Numbered from the stretch's first letter, positions 38,006 through 47,533 are shown. The stretch is DNA of 64,000 nt from Lachnospiraceae bacterium (GCA_011959285.1 BLLW01000001.1:1-64000); one strand, 5' to 3'. The notes: generated by a model from the letters alone, not told the origin. Numbers and translations are program-made.

Positions 38006-38676
38006 ATTACATCGATATTTTTAAGAAATCTTTTTTGGAGGGATATGCCTCAACGAATCTGACGGTAAAGTCGATTTGTGTGTGTATGCTGATCACGATT
38101 TTAATTTCAGCTTATATTTTTATGGTATATCGGCTGCTCAACAGAAATGCATTTTACAATAAGAATTTTAATATGTCCCTTCCGGCAATCGCCATTCTCA
38201 CGGCGGCAATCATTTTGACCATACAGTCCAATATCGTCATTTCCCTTGGTATGGTGGGGGCGTTGTCTATTGTAAGGTTTAGGACCGCGATTAAAGATCC
38301 CATGGTTCTGGTCTTTTTATTCTGGGCAATCAGCGCAGGGATTATCTGCGGAGCGGGATTTGCAGTTATAGCAGTTATTGCATCAGCGGTTCTGACGTTG
38401 GGATTGCTGGCTGCAGATCATCTTCCCATTGCAAAGTCGCCGCAGATTCTGCTAGTCAATGCAAGCACATTTGAAAATGAAGAGATGATTATGGAAATGG
38501 TCAAAAAATATTGTTCCCTTTATAAGGTCAAGGCAAGGAATCTGACACAGGACCATCTGGATATGGCGATAGAAGTGAGAGTGAAGGAAGAGGGGAGCCT
38601 AGTGAAGGGACTTATGGGAGTAGATAATGTGATATCGGCATCCCTTATTGCGCATGATGGGGAAGTGACATTTTAG
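38002..38676 (+). CDS. DUF4956 membrane protein
   Basis: A 224-residue protein with about four membrane segments in the first 150 residues, including SIVRFRTAIKDPMVLVFLFW, a hallmark of DUF4956, and a soluble C-terminal domain of about 75 residues. DUF4956 genes are commonly paired with VTC genes. The frame is open to 37939 inside the VTC gene, but ATG 38002 forms an ATGA overlap and starts at the conserved N-terminus. It may form a membrane channel or scaffold for the VTC protein; unproven. Confidence 0.88.
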   Translation: MNYIDIFKKSFLEGYASTNLTVKSICVCMLITILISAYIFMVYRLLNRNAFYNKNFNMSLPAIAILTAAIILTIQSNIVISLGMVGALSIVRFRTAIKDPMVLVFLFWAISAGIICGAGFAVIAVIASAVLTLGLLAADHLPIAKSPQILLVNASTFENEEMIMEMVKKYCSLYKVKARNLTQDHLDMAIEVRVKEEGSLVKGLMGVDNVISASLIAHDGEVTF

Positions 38677-38697
38677 AGGGATGGAGAAAAGGACAAA

Positions 38698-39573
38698 ATG
38701 GGATTTTTTAAAGACAAAGCCAAACGATTTGTTTTTAAATTCGTGTATATGCTGCATGAAAAAAAACTGATAAAAAATAAACTGCATGTAAACGAGATTG
38801 ATCAGACGATAGATAAACTGATTCATTCAGAAGAGAGCTTTGTGCGGTTTGGAGACGCAGAAATACGCATCATAGAGGGAAATACAACGAAATTTCAAGA
38901 TTACGATCCGGCGTTGGCGGAAAGGCTTTATGAAATTTTGCAGTATAAGCAAGAGCATATATTAGTAGGCATACCCGATATTTTTGATTCCCTTGGGCAG
39001 TATACGGATAAAAGCAAAAGTTTCTGGATGGAGCATCTGTTTTTTTCCAGAAAGACTTACTTAAAGTACTGCAACGTAGATAAAGTATATGAGAACGCCT
39101 TTTTTTCCCGTCTTTATTATATTTATAAGGATAAGGAACAGTCTGGGAAATGGTTTGGAAGAGTAAAGGAAATTTGGAAAAATAAAGAGATAGTCATCGT
39201 GGAGGGGGAAGGGACGCATACAGGCGTAGGAAATGATCTGATAGATACGGCAGCAAGTGTGGAGCGTATTATATGTCCGAGTCTTAACGCATATCTTCGA
39301 TATATTGAAATCAGACAGGCATGCTTTACTTTTGGGAGAGATAAGTTGTTTTTACTTGCACTGGGAAATACAGCCAAGCTGCTGGTGAGCGATTTGACAA
39401 GGGAAGGCTATCGGGCAATCGATATTGGAAACCTGGATATAGAGTATGAATGGTATTTAAGCAAAGACGATAAAAAGGGCGAAGTGAAAAAACACAGTAT
39501 TGTGGGAGTCGAGGCAAATAAAGAAGCAGGATATGATGCATATTTGTCACAGGTAAAGAAACGAATCGTATAA
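38698..39573 (+). CDS. GT-D fold glycosyltransferase (DUF1792, SP_1767-like)
   Basis: A 291-residue protein matching the GT-D family (DUF1792): FVRFGDAEIRIIEG, HILVGIPDIFDS, SFWMEHLFFSRKTYLKYC, IVIVEGEGTHTGVGNDLID, and AIDIGNLDIEYEWYL. The GDAE and DIEYEW acidic residues match the metal-binding site of the streptococcal glucosyltransferase that founded this fold. It would transfer a hexose in the cytoplasm. It starts a new run of genes after the DUF4956 gene, 21 bases away with GGAG upstream. Confidence 0.88.
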   Translation: MGFFKDKAKRFVFKFVYMLHEKKLIKNKLHVNEIDQTIDKLIHSEESFVRFGDAEIRIIEGNTTKFQDYDPALAERLYEILQYKQEHILVGIPDIFDSLGQYTDKSKSFWMEHLFFSRKTYLKYCNVDKVYENAFFSRLYYIYKDKEQSGKWFGRVKEIWKNKEIVIVEGEGTHTGVGNDLIDTAASVERIICPSLNAYLRYIEIRQACFTFGRDKLFLLALGNTAKLLVSDLTREGYRAIDIGNLDIEYEWYLSKDDKKGEVKKHSIVGVEANKEAGYDAYLSQVKKRIV

Positions 39574-39598
39574 ATATTTTAAAGAGGCAGGATGAACA

Positions 39599-40327
39599 AT
39601 GGTAATCGATGGAAATATCTTAAAGGAGCTGCAGACGGGTGACGGACATATGGGAGAGATTTCGTTTTCCCGTGATGTGACGGCGCTTGGACGAAGAGAA
39701 GGGACAATAGAGATCCTAAAAGCAATGAAGGCGGTAAATATTGTTCATATTGGCTGCTGTGGGCATTTTCATAATATTAAAAAGCAGATGGAAAATCATT
39801 CCCACTTTCACGCTATGTTAATCCAAACTTTCAAGAATGTGATTGGATTTGATATTGAAGAAAAGTCGGTGGAATATCTTTCATCTTTTGGGATAGCGGA
39901 TATTTATGCCAAAGATTTCGTTGAAGACACGGAAGAAGTAAAGGATATTATTTCAAAAAAGTTTGGGGATGAGCCATATGTGATACTTTTGCCGGAAGTA
40001 CTCGAGCATATTCCCAATCCAGTGTACTTTTTGGAGAAAATAGCAGAAAATTACGGGAGCGGACAAAATAAAATTTTAATATCTGTTCCCAATGCGTATG
40101 GTTTTGGAAGGGTGAGGGATGCACTGCTGCATAACCGTGAGGTGATTAATATGGACCACAAATATATGTTTACGCCCACAACCATATTAAAGGTAATGTG
40201 CACTGCGGGAATCATACCGGAAGAAATCGTGTTTCTTGATTTGTATAAATATTCTCGTATTTTCAAGAAGCCTATGCTGGGAAATACGATTGTGGCGGCA
40301 GGACGATTTGAAAGAGAAGGAAAATGA
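39599..40327 (+). CDS. Class I SAM-dependent methyltransferase-like protein
   Basis: A 242-residue protein with a methyltransferase-like Rossmann domain: NIVHIGCCGHFHNIKK where motif I normally has a GxGxG, FKNVIGFDIEEKSVEYLSSF, ILLPEVLEHIPNPVYFLEKI (motif III/IV region), and ISVPNAYGF. Motif I is altered (GCCGHF). It may O-methylate a sugar or act on a lipid-linked unit. It overlaps the next gene by ATGA. Substrate unknown. Confidence 0.75.
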   Translation: MVIDGNILKELQTGDGHMGEISFSRDVTALGRREGTIEILKAMKAVNIVHIGCCGHFHNIKKQMENHSHFHAMLIQTFKNVIGFDIEEKSVEYLSSFGIADIYAKDFVEDTEEVKDIISKKFGDEPYVILLPEVLEHIPNPVYFLEKIAENYGSGQNKILISVPNAYGFGRVRDALLHNREVINMDHKYMFTPTTILKVMCTAGIIPEEIVFLDLYKYSRIFKKPMLGNTIVAAGRFEREGK

Positions 40328-41367
40328 TCATGGGACGGTTTGGCAAGAAATTAGAGCAGCTGAAATTTGCCTGTTATTGTTTCCGCAAAGGCAATGATGC
40401 CCGATTTATGAAAAGGGTAAAAGAACTTGACAAAGAAAGCAATTTGGTTTCCATAGAAAGCTATGGTGATGAAAGCGGCGATGAACTGCTGTATTTTATA
40501 GATATGCAAGAAGTTCATTCCGGATTCTTCGCTGAGTATAATAAGCTGTTAACTTTATTATATTTTGCGGACTATTATCATTTGAAGCCGGTTGTAAGGT
40601 TTTCTCAAACATTTTGCTATGCGGAGCAGCACCCGGTAAATGGCACTGAAAATCCCTTTGAATATTATTTCATGCAGCCGTGCGGCGTTTCGCCTATAGA
40701 TGCGATGAAGTATAGACATGTACTTAAAAGCAGGAAAGAAAACAGCAATCTTGCCATTGCACTTAACGAAAATAGCGGCGGATATGCCAGAAGCGAAACT
40801 TATTTAAGTGAGATGGCCAAAATAGCAGCAAAATATGTCAGGCTGAATGACATTGTAAGGGAGAAAATCCAGAATGATATAAACGGCTTGGGAATCAAAG
40901 CAGAGCGCACGTTGGCAGTGCACGTGAGAGGAACTGATTTTAAACAACATTATAATGGACATCCCGTGCAGGTGACAATTGAAGAATATTTGCAGGAAAC
41001 TGTCAGGGTATTTCAGAAGGGCGCTTATGAGTATGTGTTTCTGGCTACGGATGATACGGACGCCATCCATGTGTTCCAGAAGGAATTTGGCGATAAGGCA
41101 GTGTTCTATCAGGATGTTGTAAGAAGCAACGGGAATGACACAGTAATGCACAGCACGCTGCCCAGAGAAAACCATCATTATTTGTTGGGGCTTGAGGTGC
41201 TTCGGGATATGCACACACTTGCCAGCTGCGAAGGTTTGATTGCGGGGCTTTCCCAAGTCAGTTATGCGGCAAGGATTCAGAAAAAGAGCGCGGGAAAGGA
41301 ATATGCAGATCTTGTCATTTTAGACAAAGGAATCAACTATCATCAAAAAGAAAATTGTCCTGCATGA
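40324..41367 (+). CDS. Fucosyltransferase-like GT-B protein (NodZ/FUT8-type motif)
   Basis: A 347-residue protein with AVHVRGTDFKQHYNG, close to the HxRRxD motif I of NodZ, FUT8 and O-fucosyltransferases with one Arg changed to Gly, then VFLATDDTDAIHVFQKEFG and ASCEGLIAGLSQVSYAARI, which match later blocks of that clan. It probably uses a GDP-sugar, perhaps GDP-fucose. It is unrelated at close range to the GT11 genes. The last codons run into an 18-base tandem duplication before the next flippase gene. Confidence 0.68.
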   Translation: MIMGRFGKKLEQLKFACYCFRKGNDARFMKRVKELDKESNLVSIESYGDESGDELLYFIDMQEVHSGFFAEYNKLLTLLYFADYYHLKPVVRFSQTFCYAEQHPVNGTENPFEYYFMQPCGVSPIDAMKYRHVLKSRKENSNLAIALNENSGGYARSETYLSEMAKIAAKYVRLNDIVREKIQNDINGLGIKAERTLAVHVRGTDFKQHYNGHPVQVTIEEYLQETVRVFQKGAYEYVFLATDDTDAIHVFQKEFGDKAVFYQDVVRSNGNDTVMHSTLPRENHHYLLGLEVLRDMHTLASCEGLIAGLSQVSYAARIQKKSAGKEYADLVILDKGINYHQKENCPA

Positions 41368-41399
41368 TGTAAACGCCTTTTATGATGTAAACGCCTTTT
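41364..41399 (+). repeat. Perfect 18-base tandem duplication across a stop codon
   Basis: The 18 bases beginning ATGATGTAAACG (41364-41381) are repeated exactly at 41382-41399. The first copy contains the stop codon of the fucosyltransferase-like gene. It lies in the 61-base gap before the second ABC flippase gene. A simple slippage duplication; no function is evident. Confidence 0.9.
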
Positions 41400-41428
41400 A
41401 TTATGCAAAAGGAAGAGAAGAGGATTAT

Positions 41429-43198
41429 ATGTTTAAGCAATTGACCTATATTTTTAATAGAAGAGAAAAAGTACAGATTGTATTTCTATTTCTGGCAGCT
41501 ATCATAGGGAGTCTTTTGGAATGCCTTGGCGTTGGTGTGTTCATGCCGTTTGTAAATGTACTGATGGATGCTTCCGCTATTCAGGATACGTGGTATTTAC
41601 AGCTTTTTTATGAAAAACTGCATTTTAGGTCGGCGGAAAGTTTTATTACAGGTCTCACAATTGCAATTATTGCTATTTTTGTGGTGAAAAATGTATACTT
41701 GATTGTGGAAAAATATGCGATATACCGATTTTCTTATAATACGCAGAGAAAAATATCTGTAAGGCTTTTAGAAGCGTATATGAGTGAACCATATACGTTT
41801 CACCTTAACAAAAATATTTCCGTGCTCCAGAGAAGTATGCAGGAGGATGCGAATCTATTTGCAACGGCAGTTATCCATTTTATGGAGTTGTTTATTGAAA
41901 TCACGGTATGTATAGCGCTTGGAATTTCACTTTTCTGTATCAGTCGTTCCATGACGGTCATCATACTGGGGCTGCTAATTATCTGTGTGGGGATTTTCAC
42001 AGCCGTTTCCAAGAAATTTGCTAAGGGATTTGGAAGAGAGTGCCAAGAATACAAAGCCAAAATTTATCAATGGATGAATCAGGCACTTGGAGGGATTAAG
42101 GAAGTTAAGGTATTAAATAGAGAATCGTTTTTTGTCACTTCTTATCAGACATATTATAAAAAATATGCCAAGGGGCTTAGGATCAGCAGATTGCTGGCGG
42201 CAATTCCCAAGTACATTGTGGAGATGGTCAGCATGACAGGATTACTGATTGCAATCATCATTAAGCTGAAATATGGCAGGACGGATATCGTTACGTTTAT
42301 ACCGCAGCTTTCAGCGTTTGCGATAGCCGCTTTTCGGCTTATGCCTTCTGTCGGAAGAATCAACGAGCATGTCACCAATATCATGTATGCAGTACCATCT
42401 ATCGAATTGGTGTACGAGGATCTTAGAGATGTAGAAGGACAAGAAGTGGATGAAGCTGAAATACAGGAGGAAGCAGAGCGAAATAAAGAGTGGAAGTTTG
42501 AAAGAGAACTGGAGATTAAGAAGGTATGTTACCATTACCCGGATGTGGAAGAAAATGTAATCGATCATGTAGATTTTAAGATAAGGAAGGGGCAGACCGT
42601 TGCCCTGATAGGAGAGTCAGGCGCAGGAAAAACGACTATGGCGGACATTATACTGGGGCTTTTATCTCCGCAGTATGGCAGAATCAAAGCGGATGGAGTG
42701 GACATATTTAAAAGTATAGATCAGTGGCATAAAAACATAGGATATATTCCGCAAACAATCTATCTTTCGGATGATACGATACGTAACAATGTTGCTTTTG
42801 GTGTTTTTGAAGAAGAAATAGATGAGAATGCTGTGATTGAAGCGCTAAAAAAAGCACAGCTTTATGAATTTGTGGAAGGACTTATCGATGGCATGGATAC
42901 TATTGTAGGAGATCGTGGAGTCAGATTGTCGGGAGGGCAGAGACAGAGAATCGGTATTGCAAGGGCATTGTACCATGATCCGGAAATCCTGGTACTGGAT
43001 GAAGCGACTTCTGCTCTTGACAGTGACACAGAGGCAGCAGTCATGGAGGCGGTCGACAGCTTGAGAAGTGAAAAAACCATGATCATTATTGCACACCGGC
43101 TTACCACGATTCAAAATGCAGATGTCATATTTGAAATCGTTAATGGAAAGGCAGAGGTGCGTGCCAAGGAGCAGGTGCTGGGAGATCGGAAAGATTGA
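41429..43198 (+). CDS. ABC-type lipid-linked oligosaccharide flippase (PglK-like), copy 2
   Basis: A 589-residue ABC half-transporter of the same length and order as the gene at 6085. The membrane domain has IIGSLLECLGVGVFMPFVNV; the ATPase has Walker A GESGAGKTT (about 395-403), signature LSGGQRQR (from about 500) and LVLDEATSALDSDTEAAVME. The ATPase halves are highly similar between copies; the membrane halves are more diverged, which suggests different lipid-linked substrates. It is 61 bases after the previous gene. Confidence 0.85.
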   Translation: MFKQLTYIFNRREKVQIVFLFLAAIIGSLLECLGVGVFMPFVNVLMDASAIQDTWYLQLFYEKLHFRSAESFITGLTIAIIAIFVVKNVYLIVEKYAIYRFSYNTQRKISVRLLEAYMSEPYTFHLNKNISVLQRSMQEDANLFATAVIHFMELFIEITVCIALGISLFCISRSMTVIILGLLIICVGIFTAVSKKFAKGFGRECQEYKAKIYQWMNQALGGIKEVKVLNRESFFVTSYQTYYKKYAKGLRISRLLAAIPKYIVEMVSMTGLLIAIIIKLKYGRTDIVTFIPQLSAFAIAAFRLMPSVGRINEHVTNIMYAVPSIELVYEDLRDVEGQEVDEAEIQEEAERNKEWKFERELEIKKVCYHYPDVEENVIDHVDFKIRKGQTVALIGESGAGKTTMADIILGLLSPQYGRIKADGVDIFKSIDQWHKNIGYIPQTIYLSDDTIRNNVAFGVFEEEIDENAVIEALKKAQLYEFVEGLIDGMDTIVGDRGVRLSGGQRQRIGIARALYHDPEILVLDEATSALDSDTEAAVMEAVDSLRSEKTMIIIAHRLTTIQNADVIFEIVNGKAEVRAKEQVLGDRKD

Positions 43199-43220
43199 AA
43201 TTTGAGACGGGAGTTTGGAT

Positions 43221-45770
43221 GTGGGAAATGGAAGTTTGGCGACAGGCAATCTAAGGAAAATCATTTGTATTCTAATTGGAATCATATCAATTGCATTAGG
43301 TATCTTTTGCTGGTATAAGGGCGGTTTTATGACGGTCAGCGAAAGCTATAAAGTGGATGAGATTCCAATTCATAATACTTTATATCTGCTGGATCGGGGG
43401 GATAATGTCAGGCAGGGATTCCAGGCAAGGGATGAACTGCTTACAGGAATTGATGTGATGCTGGTAAATACTTCCAGCGAGAGCAGTGGAGAGATTGTTG
43501 TACAGGTGCTGGATATGTGGGGGGAAGTAGTGGGGGAAGGACGCCGCCCTCTTGCAGAAATTGAGTCAGGTGTTTTTACCACAGTGCCTTTTCAGGTGGA
43601 GATGAACAGGGAATTAAATGAGGAATATTCCGTTTGTCTTTTTACAGAAAATGCCACAGTTATCCCTGGAATTGTCATTGTACCGGACGATGAGGATTTT
43701 GAAGATAATCTTCTTTGCTATTATAATGAAGATCTGGTAGGGGACAGCGGTCTTATAGTTGGGTTCAACTATGGATATGAAAAATTTGTCGGCTATGAGT
43801 ATCAGGAAAAGAATATTATTTGGATCACGGCAGCAAAAATTGCTGTTATTTTGTTGAGCGGAATTGTTGGTGTTTTTGTTGTACATCGTTTTAAGAAAGA
43901 ACAGATACAGGGGATATTTTATGATATAAGGATATCCAGTCAGTTGATGATAATTGGCTTCTTGATGGGGGGCTTTCTTTTTTCAGCAGTTTTAAATAAA
44001 ATGCTGACGGACATTCCAATACCAATATGGGTATATGGGTTCATTTTTATACCATTATTGCTGTATTTGTGGACGGCATATCTATTTATCAAGCCGGATG
44101 GAAATGGGAAAAAAGAAAAGCTTCCCCGAGTGGATATATTTGTTCTGATTATTGTCTTGATATGTATTGTTACAAGACTTCCAATGTTCAGCCATACGCA
44201 GAGATGGGATAGTGCGGTGTATTATTCGGGGCTGCATGGTGCTTCTGTAAATTTTGATTTTACATTTGAGTCTATATGGAATTATTTTAGACTGGCGTCT
44301 CATCCGACTTTATCCTATACCTTTTTTATGCTGATTGGAGAATTTTTGTTCCCGGCAAAGGTAACGGGCGTGCTGCTCGTTATGCTGTTCATGACGGCAG
44401 TGGCACTTGTGTTCATTTACAAAATGTTTTGCGGATATTGGGGGCATTTACCCAGGTTCATGGCAATGGTCTTTACCTTTGTCATATCCTTCATTCCACT
44501 TTTTTGGGGAACTTCTACCTATGTGAATGTTGACTATACGCTGATTTTGTTTTTTATATATTTGATGTATGCAGAGTATAAGGGGCAGGCGATCATGATG
44601 GCATTCTGGACAATTGCGCTGCTGCTCAACAAAGAAACAGGATGGATGATTGTGGCGGGTTACTATATGATTTATCTGCTGAGACAGTGGAAAAAGACGA
44701 AAGGGGCAAACTTTGGTCTGAAAGTGAAGGGGATTTTTAGTAATAAAGTTGTATGGGTGATATTGGCAGGATTGTTTGCTATATTTATTTATATGATTTT
44801 TCAAGGCGGTTTGACAGGATGGTATGGGAAAGGAACCACCAGCAGTTTGTTTGCTTCTAGAGAGGCAATAGCGGATAAGGGGGTGTTGGTAAATGCGTTT
44901 GGGATTTATCCGGCGTATATTGCACACCGGCTGGCACAGATTTTTGTGCTGAATTTTATGTGGATTCCTACGGTGATTATAATCGCCACAGCCGTTTTTG
45001 TTATAGTGACGCATGCAGATGGGTGGAAAAGGATTCATAATATTAGCGGGATGATAGGGGCGCTTGCCATGTTCGTATTGTTCAGTGTGGTGTATATTAC
45101 AGCAGCGTTATCACGGTATACGATTTTCAGCACCGTGATTGTGTGGCTGTTAGCGCTTCTTTTGCTGTATTATGTTTGGGGACCGGTGATTTCTAAGGTT
45201 AAGATAGCAGGGGCATGCGCATTTTTAGCTTTGCTTATGGTTATTCAAAATTTTGTATATATCGATCCCATATCTAATGCTGTATTTGACAGATTAGACG
45301 CAGGAAAGGGCAAAATATTGTCTACAGATATGAATTCGGCTTATTACGGGGATACATTGGTAAACAGCTATAGATACAGCTATCTGGATAAATTATTGGA
45401 TAAGATGCTTGCAGAAGCCGGCTATAATGAGAACAAGCAGATTGTATTATGGTCAAGCAGCGAGGACCAGAGTTATATCAGCAGTGTATATGCAATTCCC
45501 CTTGGATGGGATGGGAATAAAGGAGAGAGAGTTCTTATAGACGAAAAAGCAATTGCAGAACAGGAGATGTATCCTCTGAATATGGTTCCGATGGAACATA
45601 TTCAGGCGGGGCTGCCGCTGAGCGGAGAGACGATTCTTTATTTTCTGCCATATTATGAACGTGATGAGGAGGCATATATTGCAGCCTTAAGGGAATATTA
45701 TCATGTCAGTGACCGGAAAGAAGTATCTAATTGGGGAGGGACTTTGTCTTATTATATTTTGACACAATAG
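43221..45770 (+). CDS. Large GT-C-like membrane glycosyltransferase
   Basis: About 849 residues. After one N-terminal helix there is an extracytoplasmic domain of about 170 residues, then 12 or more membrane segments and a soluble tail of about 150 residues. HTQRWDSAVYYSGLHG (about residue 330) gives the Asp-containing first outer loop expected in GT-C enzymes, and FWGTSTYVNVDYTLILFFIY resembles the next conserved region. No ATG is near the start; GTG 43221 has GGGAG seven bases upstream, while TTG 43215 is one base from it. Probably uses a polyprenyl-phosphate sugar. The family is not one I can name. Confidence 0.65.
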   Translation: MGNGSLATGNLRKIICILIGIISIALGIFCWYKGGFMTVSESYKVDEIPIHNTLYLLDRGDNVRQGFQARDELLTGIDVMLVNTSSESSGEIVVQVLDMWGEVVGEGRRPLAEIESGVFTTVPFQVEMNRELNEEYSVCLFTENATVIPGIVIVPDDEDFEDNLLCYYNEDLVGDSGLIVGFNYGYEKFVGYEYQEKNIIWITAAKIAVILLSGIVGVFVVHRFKKEQIQGIFYDIRISSQLMIIGFLMGGFLFSAVLNKMLTDIPIPIWVYGFIFIPLLLYLWTAYLFIKPDGNGKKEKLPRVDIFVLIIVLICIVTRLPMFSHTQRWDSAVYYSGLHGASVNFDFTFESIWNYFRLASHPTLSYTFFMLIGEFLFPAKVTGVLLVMLFMTAVALVFIYKMFCGYWGHLPRFMAMVFTFVISFIPLFWGTSTYVNVDYTLILFFIYLMYAEYKGQAIMMAFWTIALLLNKETGWMIVAGYYMIYLLRQWKKTKGANFGLKVKGIFSNKVVWVILAGLFAIFIYMIFQGGLTGWYGKGTTSSLFASREAIADKGVLVNAFGIYPAYIAHRLAQIFVLNFMWIPTVIIIATAVFVIVTHADGWKRIHNISGMIGALAMFVLFSVVYITAALSRYTIFSTVIVWLLALLLLYYVWGPVISKVKIAGACAFLALLMVIQNFVYIDPISNAVFDRLDAGKGKILSTDMNSAYYGDTLVNSYRYSYLDKLLDKMLAEAGYNENKQIVLWSSSEDQSYISSVYAIPLGWDGNKGERVLIDEKAIAEQEMYPLNMVPMEHIQAGLPLSGETILYFLPYYERDEEAYIAALREYYHVSDRKEVSNWGGTLSYYILTQ

Positions 45771-45788
45771 TATCTTTTGTGATATAAC
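45759..45788 (+). promoter_or_regulatory. Candidate promoter for the second GT-C gene
   Basis: TTGACA (45759-45764), which is part of the last codons of the upstream gene, an 18-base spacer, and TATAAC (45783-45788). A further TATAAT lies at 45793-45798 without a matched -35 box. The gap 45771-45840 holds nothing else. Confidence 0.5.
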
Positions 45789-45840
45789 TTTGTATAATTA
45801 GTGATGGACTGCCGGATGATAAGAGTATAGGGGGGAAGTC

Positions 45841-47454
45841 ATGCATTCTGAGTCGTTTTGCAAGCTGAAGAGTAACTTGAGGAATTGTAAAAAGGGAGGG
45901 AGGTATTTCATCCTCTTTTTTACTTGTCTCTATATCTTGATTGGAATAAACGTGTATCGCGATTACAGTGTGTCAACGGACGAACCAAATGAGCGGCGGA
46001 CGATGTATGTCAATTTGAATTACATAACAACGCTTATGGGAAAAGAGCCCATGGATGTGCCGGAACTCGACGAATATATAGACAGATATTATGGAATCTT
46101 CTTACAGATGCCAACGGCGGTATTTGAAGTGGGACATAAAGGACTGGCTTATATTTATGATTGCAGGCACTTATATACATTTGCCATTTGCGTGGCTGGA
46201 TATATTGCATTTATGTACTTGTGCAAAAGAATATTTCACTCAAACCTGCTGGCGCTTTTAGGCGCAGCGATGGCGGCGTTATATCCGCGCTTTTTTGCAG
46301 AGCAATTTTATAATATCAAAGATATGTGTTTTGTGGCGGTTTATATGCTTGCCATGTGGGCAACCTATATGTTGATTGAAAGCAGGTTCTCGTGGAAATG
46401 GATTTTTCTATTTTCATTTATGGCGGCGCTTGCCACAAATGTAAGAATTGTAGGCATGGTGTTTGTCATTTTGTTAATTGGATATGTATGGTCGGCATGC
46501 ATTTTCAAAAGGTATACAGAAGATGGTGATGAGCTGACCTATAAAAGAGCCTTGCTCATTAGCGCGGCGGTAATCGTTATTTATTTTCTCTGTTTGACTT
46601 TGATGTATCCGGTTGCATGGGAAAGCCCGGTGCGCACGATGGGGGAAATTTTTACTAAGTTTTCCAACTATGATGACTGGAATGGCGCTATTGTATTTAT
46701 GGGAGATATTCTTCCAAAGGAAGAACTGCCGTGGTATTATATTCCGGTCTGGATGCTCATTTCAATTCCTGTCTGGTATCTTTTATTGTTTGCAATAATA
46801 GGAATCTTGGCAGTCTGGAAGATTGCCCTTGGGATACGGAAAAGAACGATTACGCTAAAGATATTTTTTAAATATAAATATCTTGTTTGGTGTATTTTGC
46901 TAGCTGCGATACCGCTAGGGGCGATTTGGGTTAAACAGGCTACCCTATATAGTGGATGGCGGCATTGCTATTTTCTGTTACCGCCGTTGATTTTGTTTGC
47001 TCTGTATGGAATTGATTATTTGTTCAAAAGAGGAAAGAAAAGTTATAAAGTTATAGTTGCTCTGGTAATTGTGCTCGGAATGACAATTCAGGTAAGATGG
47101 ATCTCTGTAAATCATCCTCATGAGATGGTTTACTTTAACGGTATTGGGAAAATATGGGCAGCTGATTTTGACAGGGATTATTGGCATATGGCTGAGCGTC
47201 AGGCCTATGAATATATCATAGAAAATGACCACAGCGAAAAGATCACCATAAATTCATCTGGAAATTTATTCTTCCTGAACTTACTGGATGAGGAGCAAAA
47301 AGGAAGAATTGAAAGGACAGAGGATTCGACGTATTATATTGAGACATACAGGGGAAAAGTTGGAAATGAAGTTGAAATAGATGGATATGAAGAAATTCAT
47401 GCGATTGTAGTAGACGGTTTCAAGGTCGCTTCCATATATAAAAAGAAAGCATAG
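45841..47454 (+). CDS. GT39-like (PMT/ArnT-type) membrane glycosyltransferase
   Basis: A 537-residue protein with about eleven membrane segments. The first outer loop has SVSTDEPNERRTMYVN, an acidic Asp-Glu pair as in GT39/ArnT-type GT-C enzymes, and later AALYPRFFAEQFYNIKDM, typical of the group. A C-terminal soluble part of about 110 residues follows. It would transfer a sugar from polyprenyl phosphate on the outer face. The next gene, a GtrB-like enzyme, could make that donor. GGGGGGAAG precedes the start. Confidence 0.75.
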   Translation: MHSESFCKLKSNLRNCKKGGRYFILFFTCLYILIGINVYRDYSVSTDEPNERRTMYVNLNYITTLMGKEPMDVPELDEYIDRYYGIFLQMPTAVFEVGHKGLAYIYDCRHLYTFAICVAGYIAFMYLCKRIFHSNLLALLGAAMAALYPRFFAEQFYNIKDMCFVAVYMLAMWATYMLIESRFSWKWIFLFSFMAALATNVRIVGMVFVILLIGYVWSACIFKRYTEDGDELTYKRALLISAAVIVIYFLCLTLMYPVAWESPVRTMGEIFTKFSNYDDWNGAIVFMGDILPKEELPWYYIPVWMLISIPVWYLLLFAIIGILAVWKIALGIRKRTITLKIFFKYKYLVWCILLAAIPLGAIWVKQATLYSGWRHCYFLLPPLILFALYGIDYLFKRGKKSYKVIVALVIVLGMTIQVRWISVNHPHEMVYFNGIGKIWAADFDRDYWHMAERQAYEYIIENDHSEKITINSSGNLFFLNLLDEEQKGRIERTEDSTYYIETYRGKVGNEVEIDGYEEIHAIVVDGFKVASIYKKKA

Positions 47455-47457
47455 TAG

Positions 47458-47487
47458 TTGCCACGTATCGCTTGCGGGGTATATAAT
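47458..47487 (+). promoter_or_regulatory. Sigma-A-type promoter before the GtrB-like gene
   Basis: TTGCCA (47458-47463), an 18-base spacer, and TATAAT (47482-47487). It lies in the 79-base gap before the gene at 47534. It could drive the GtrB-like gene and the cytidylyltransferase fusion apart from the upstream genes. Confidence 0.6.
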
Positions 47488-47533
47488 GCTTAAAGATATG
47501 CACAATATGTAGAAAAGAAAGATATATATTACG

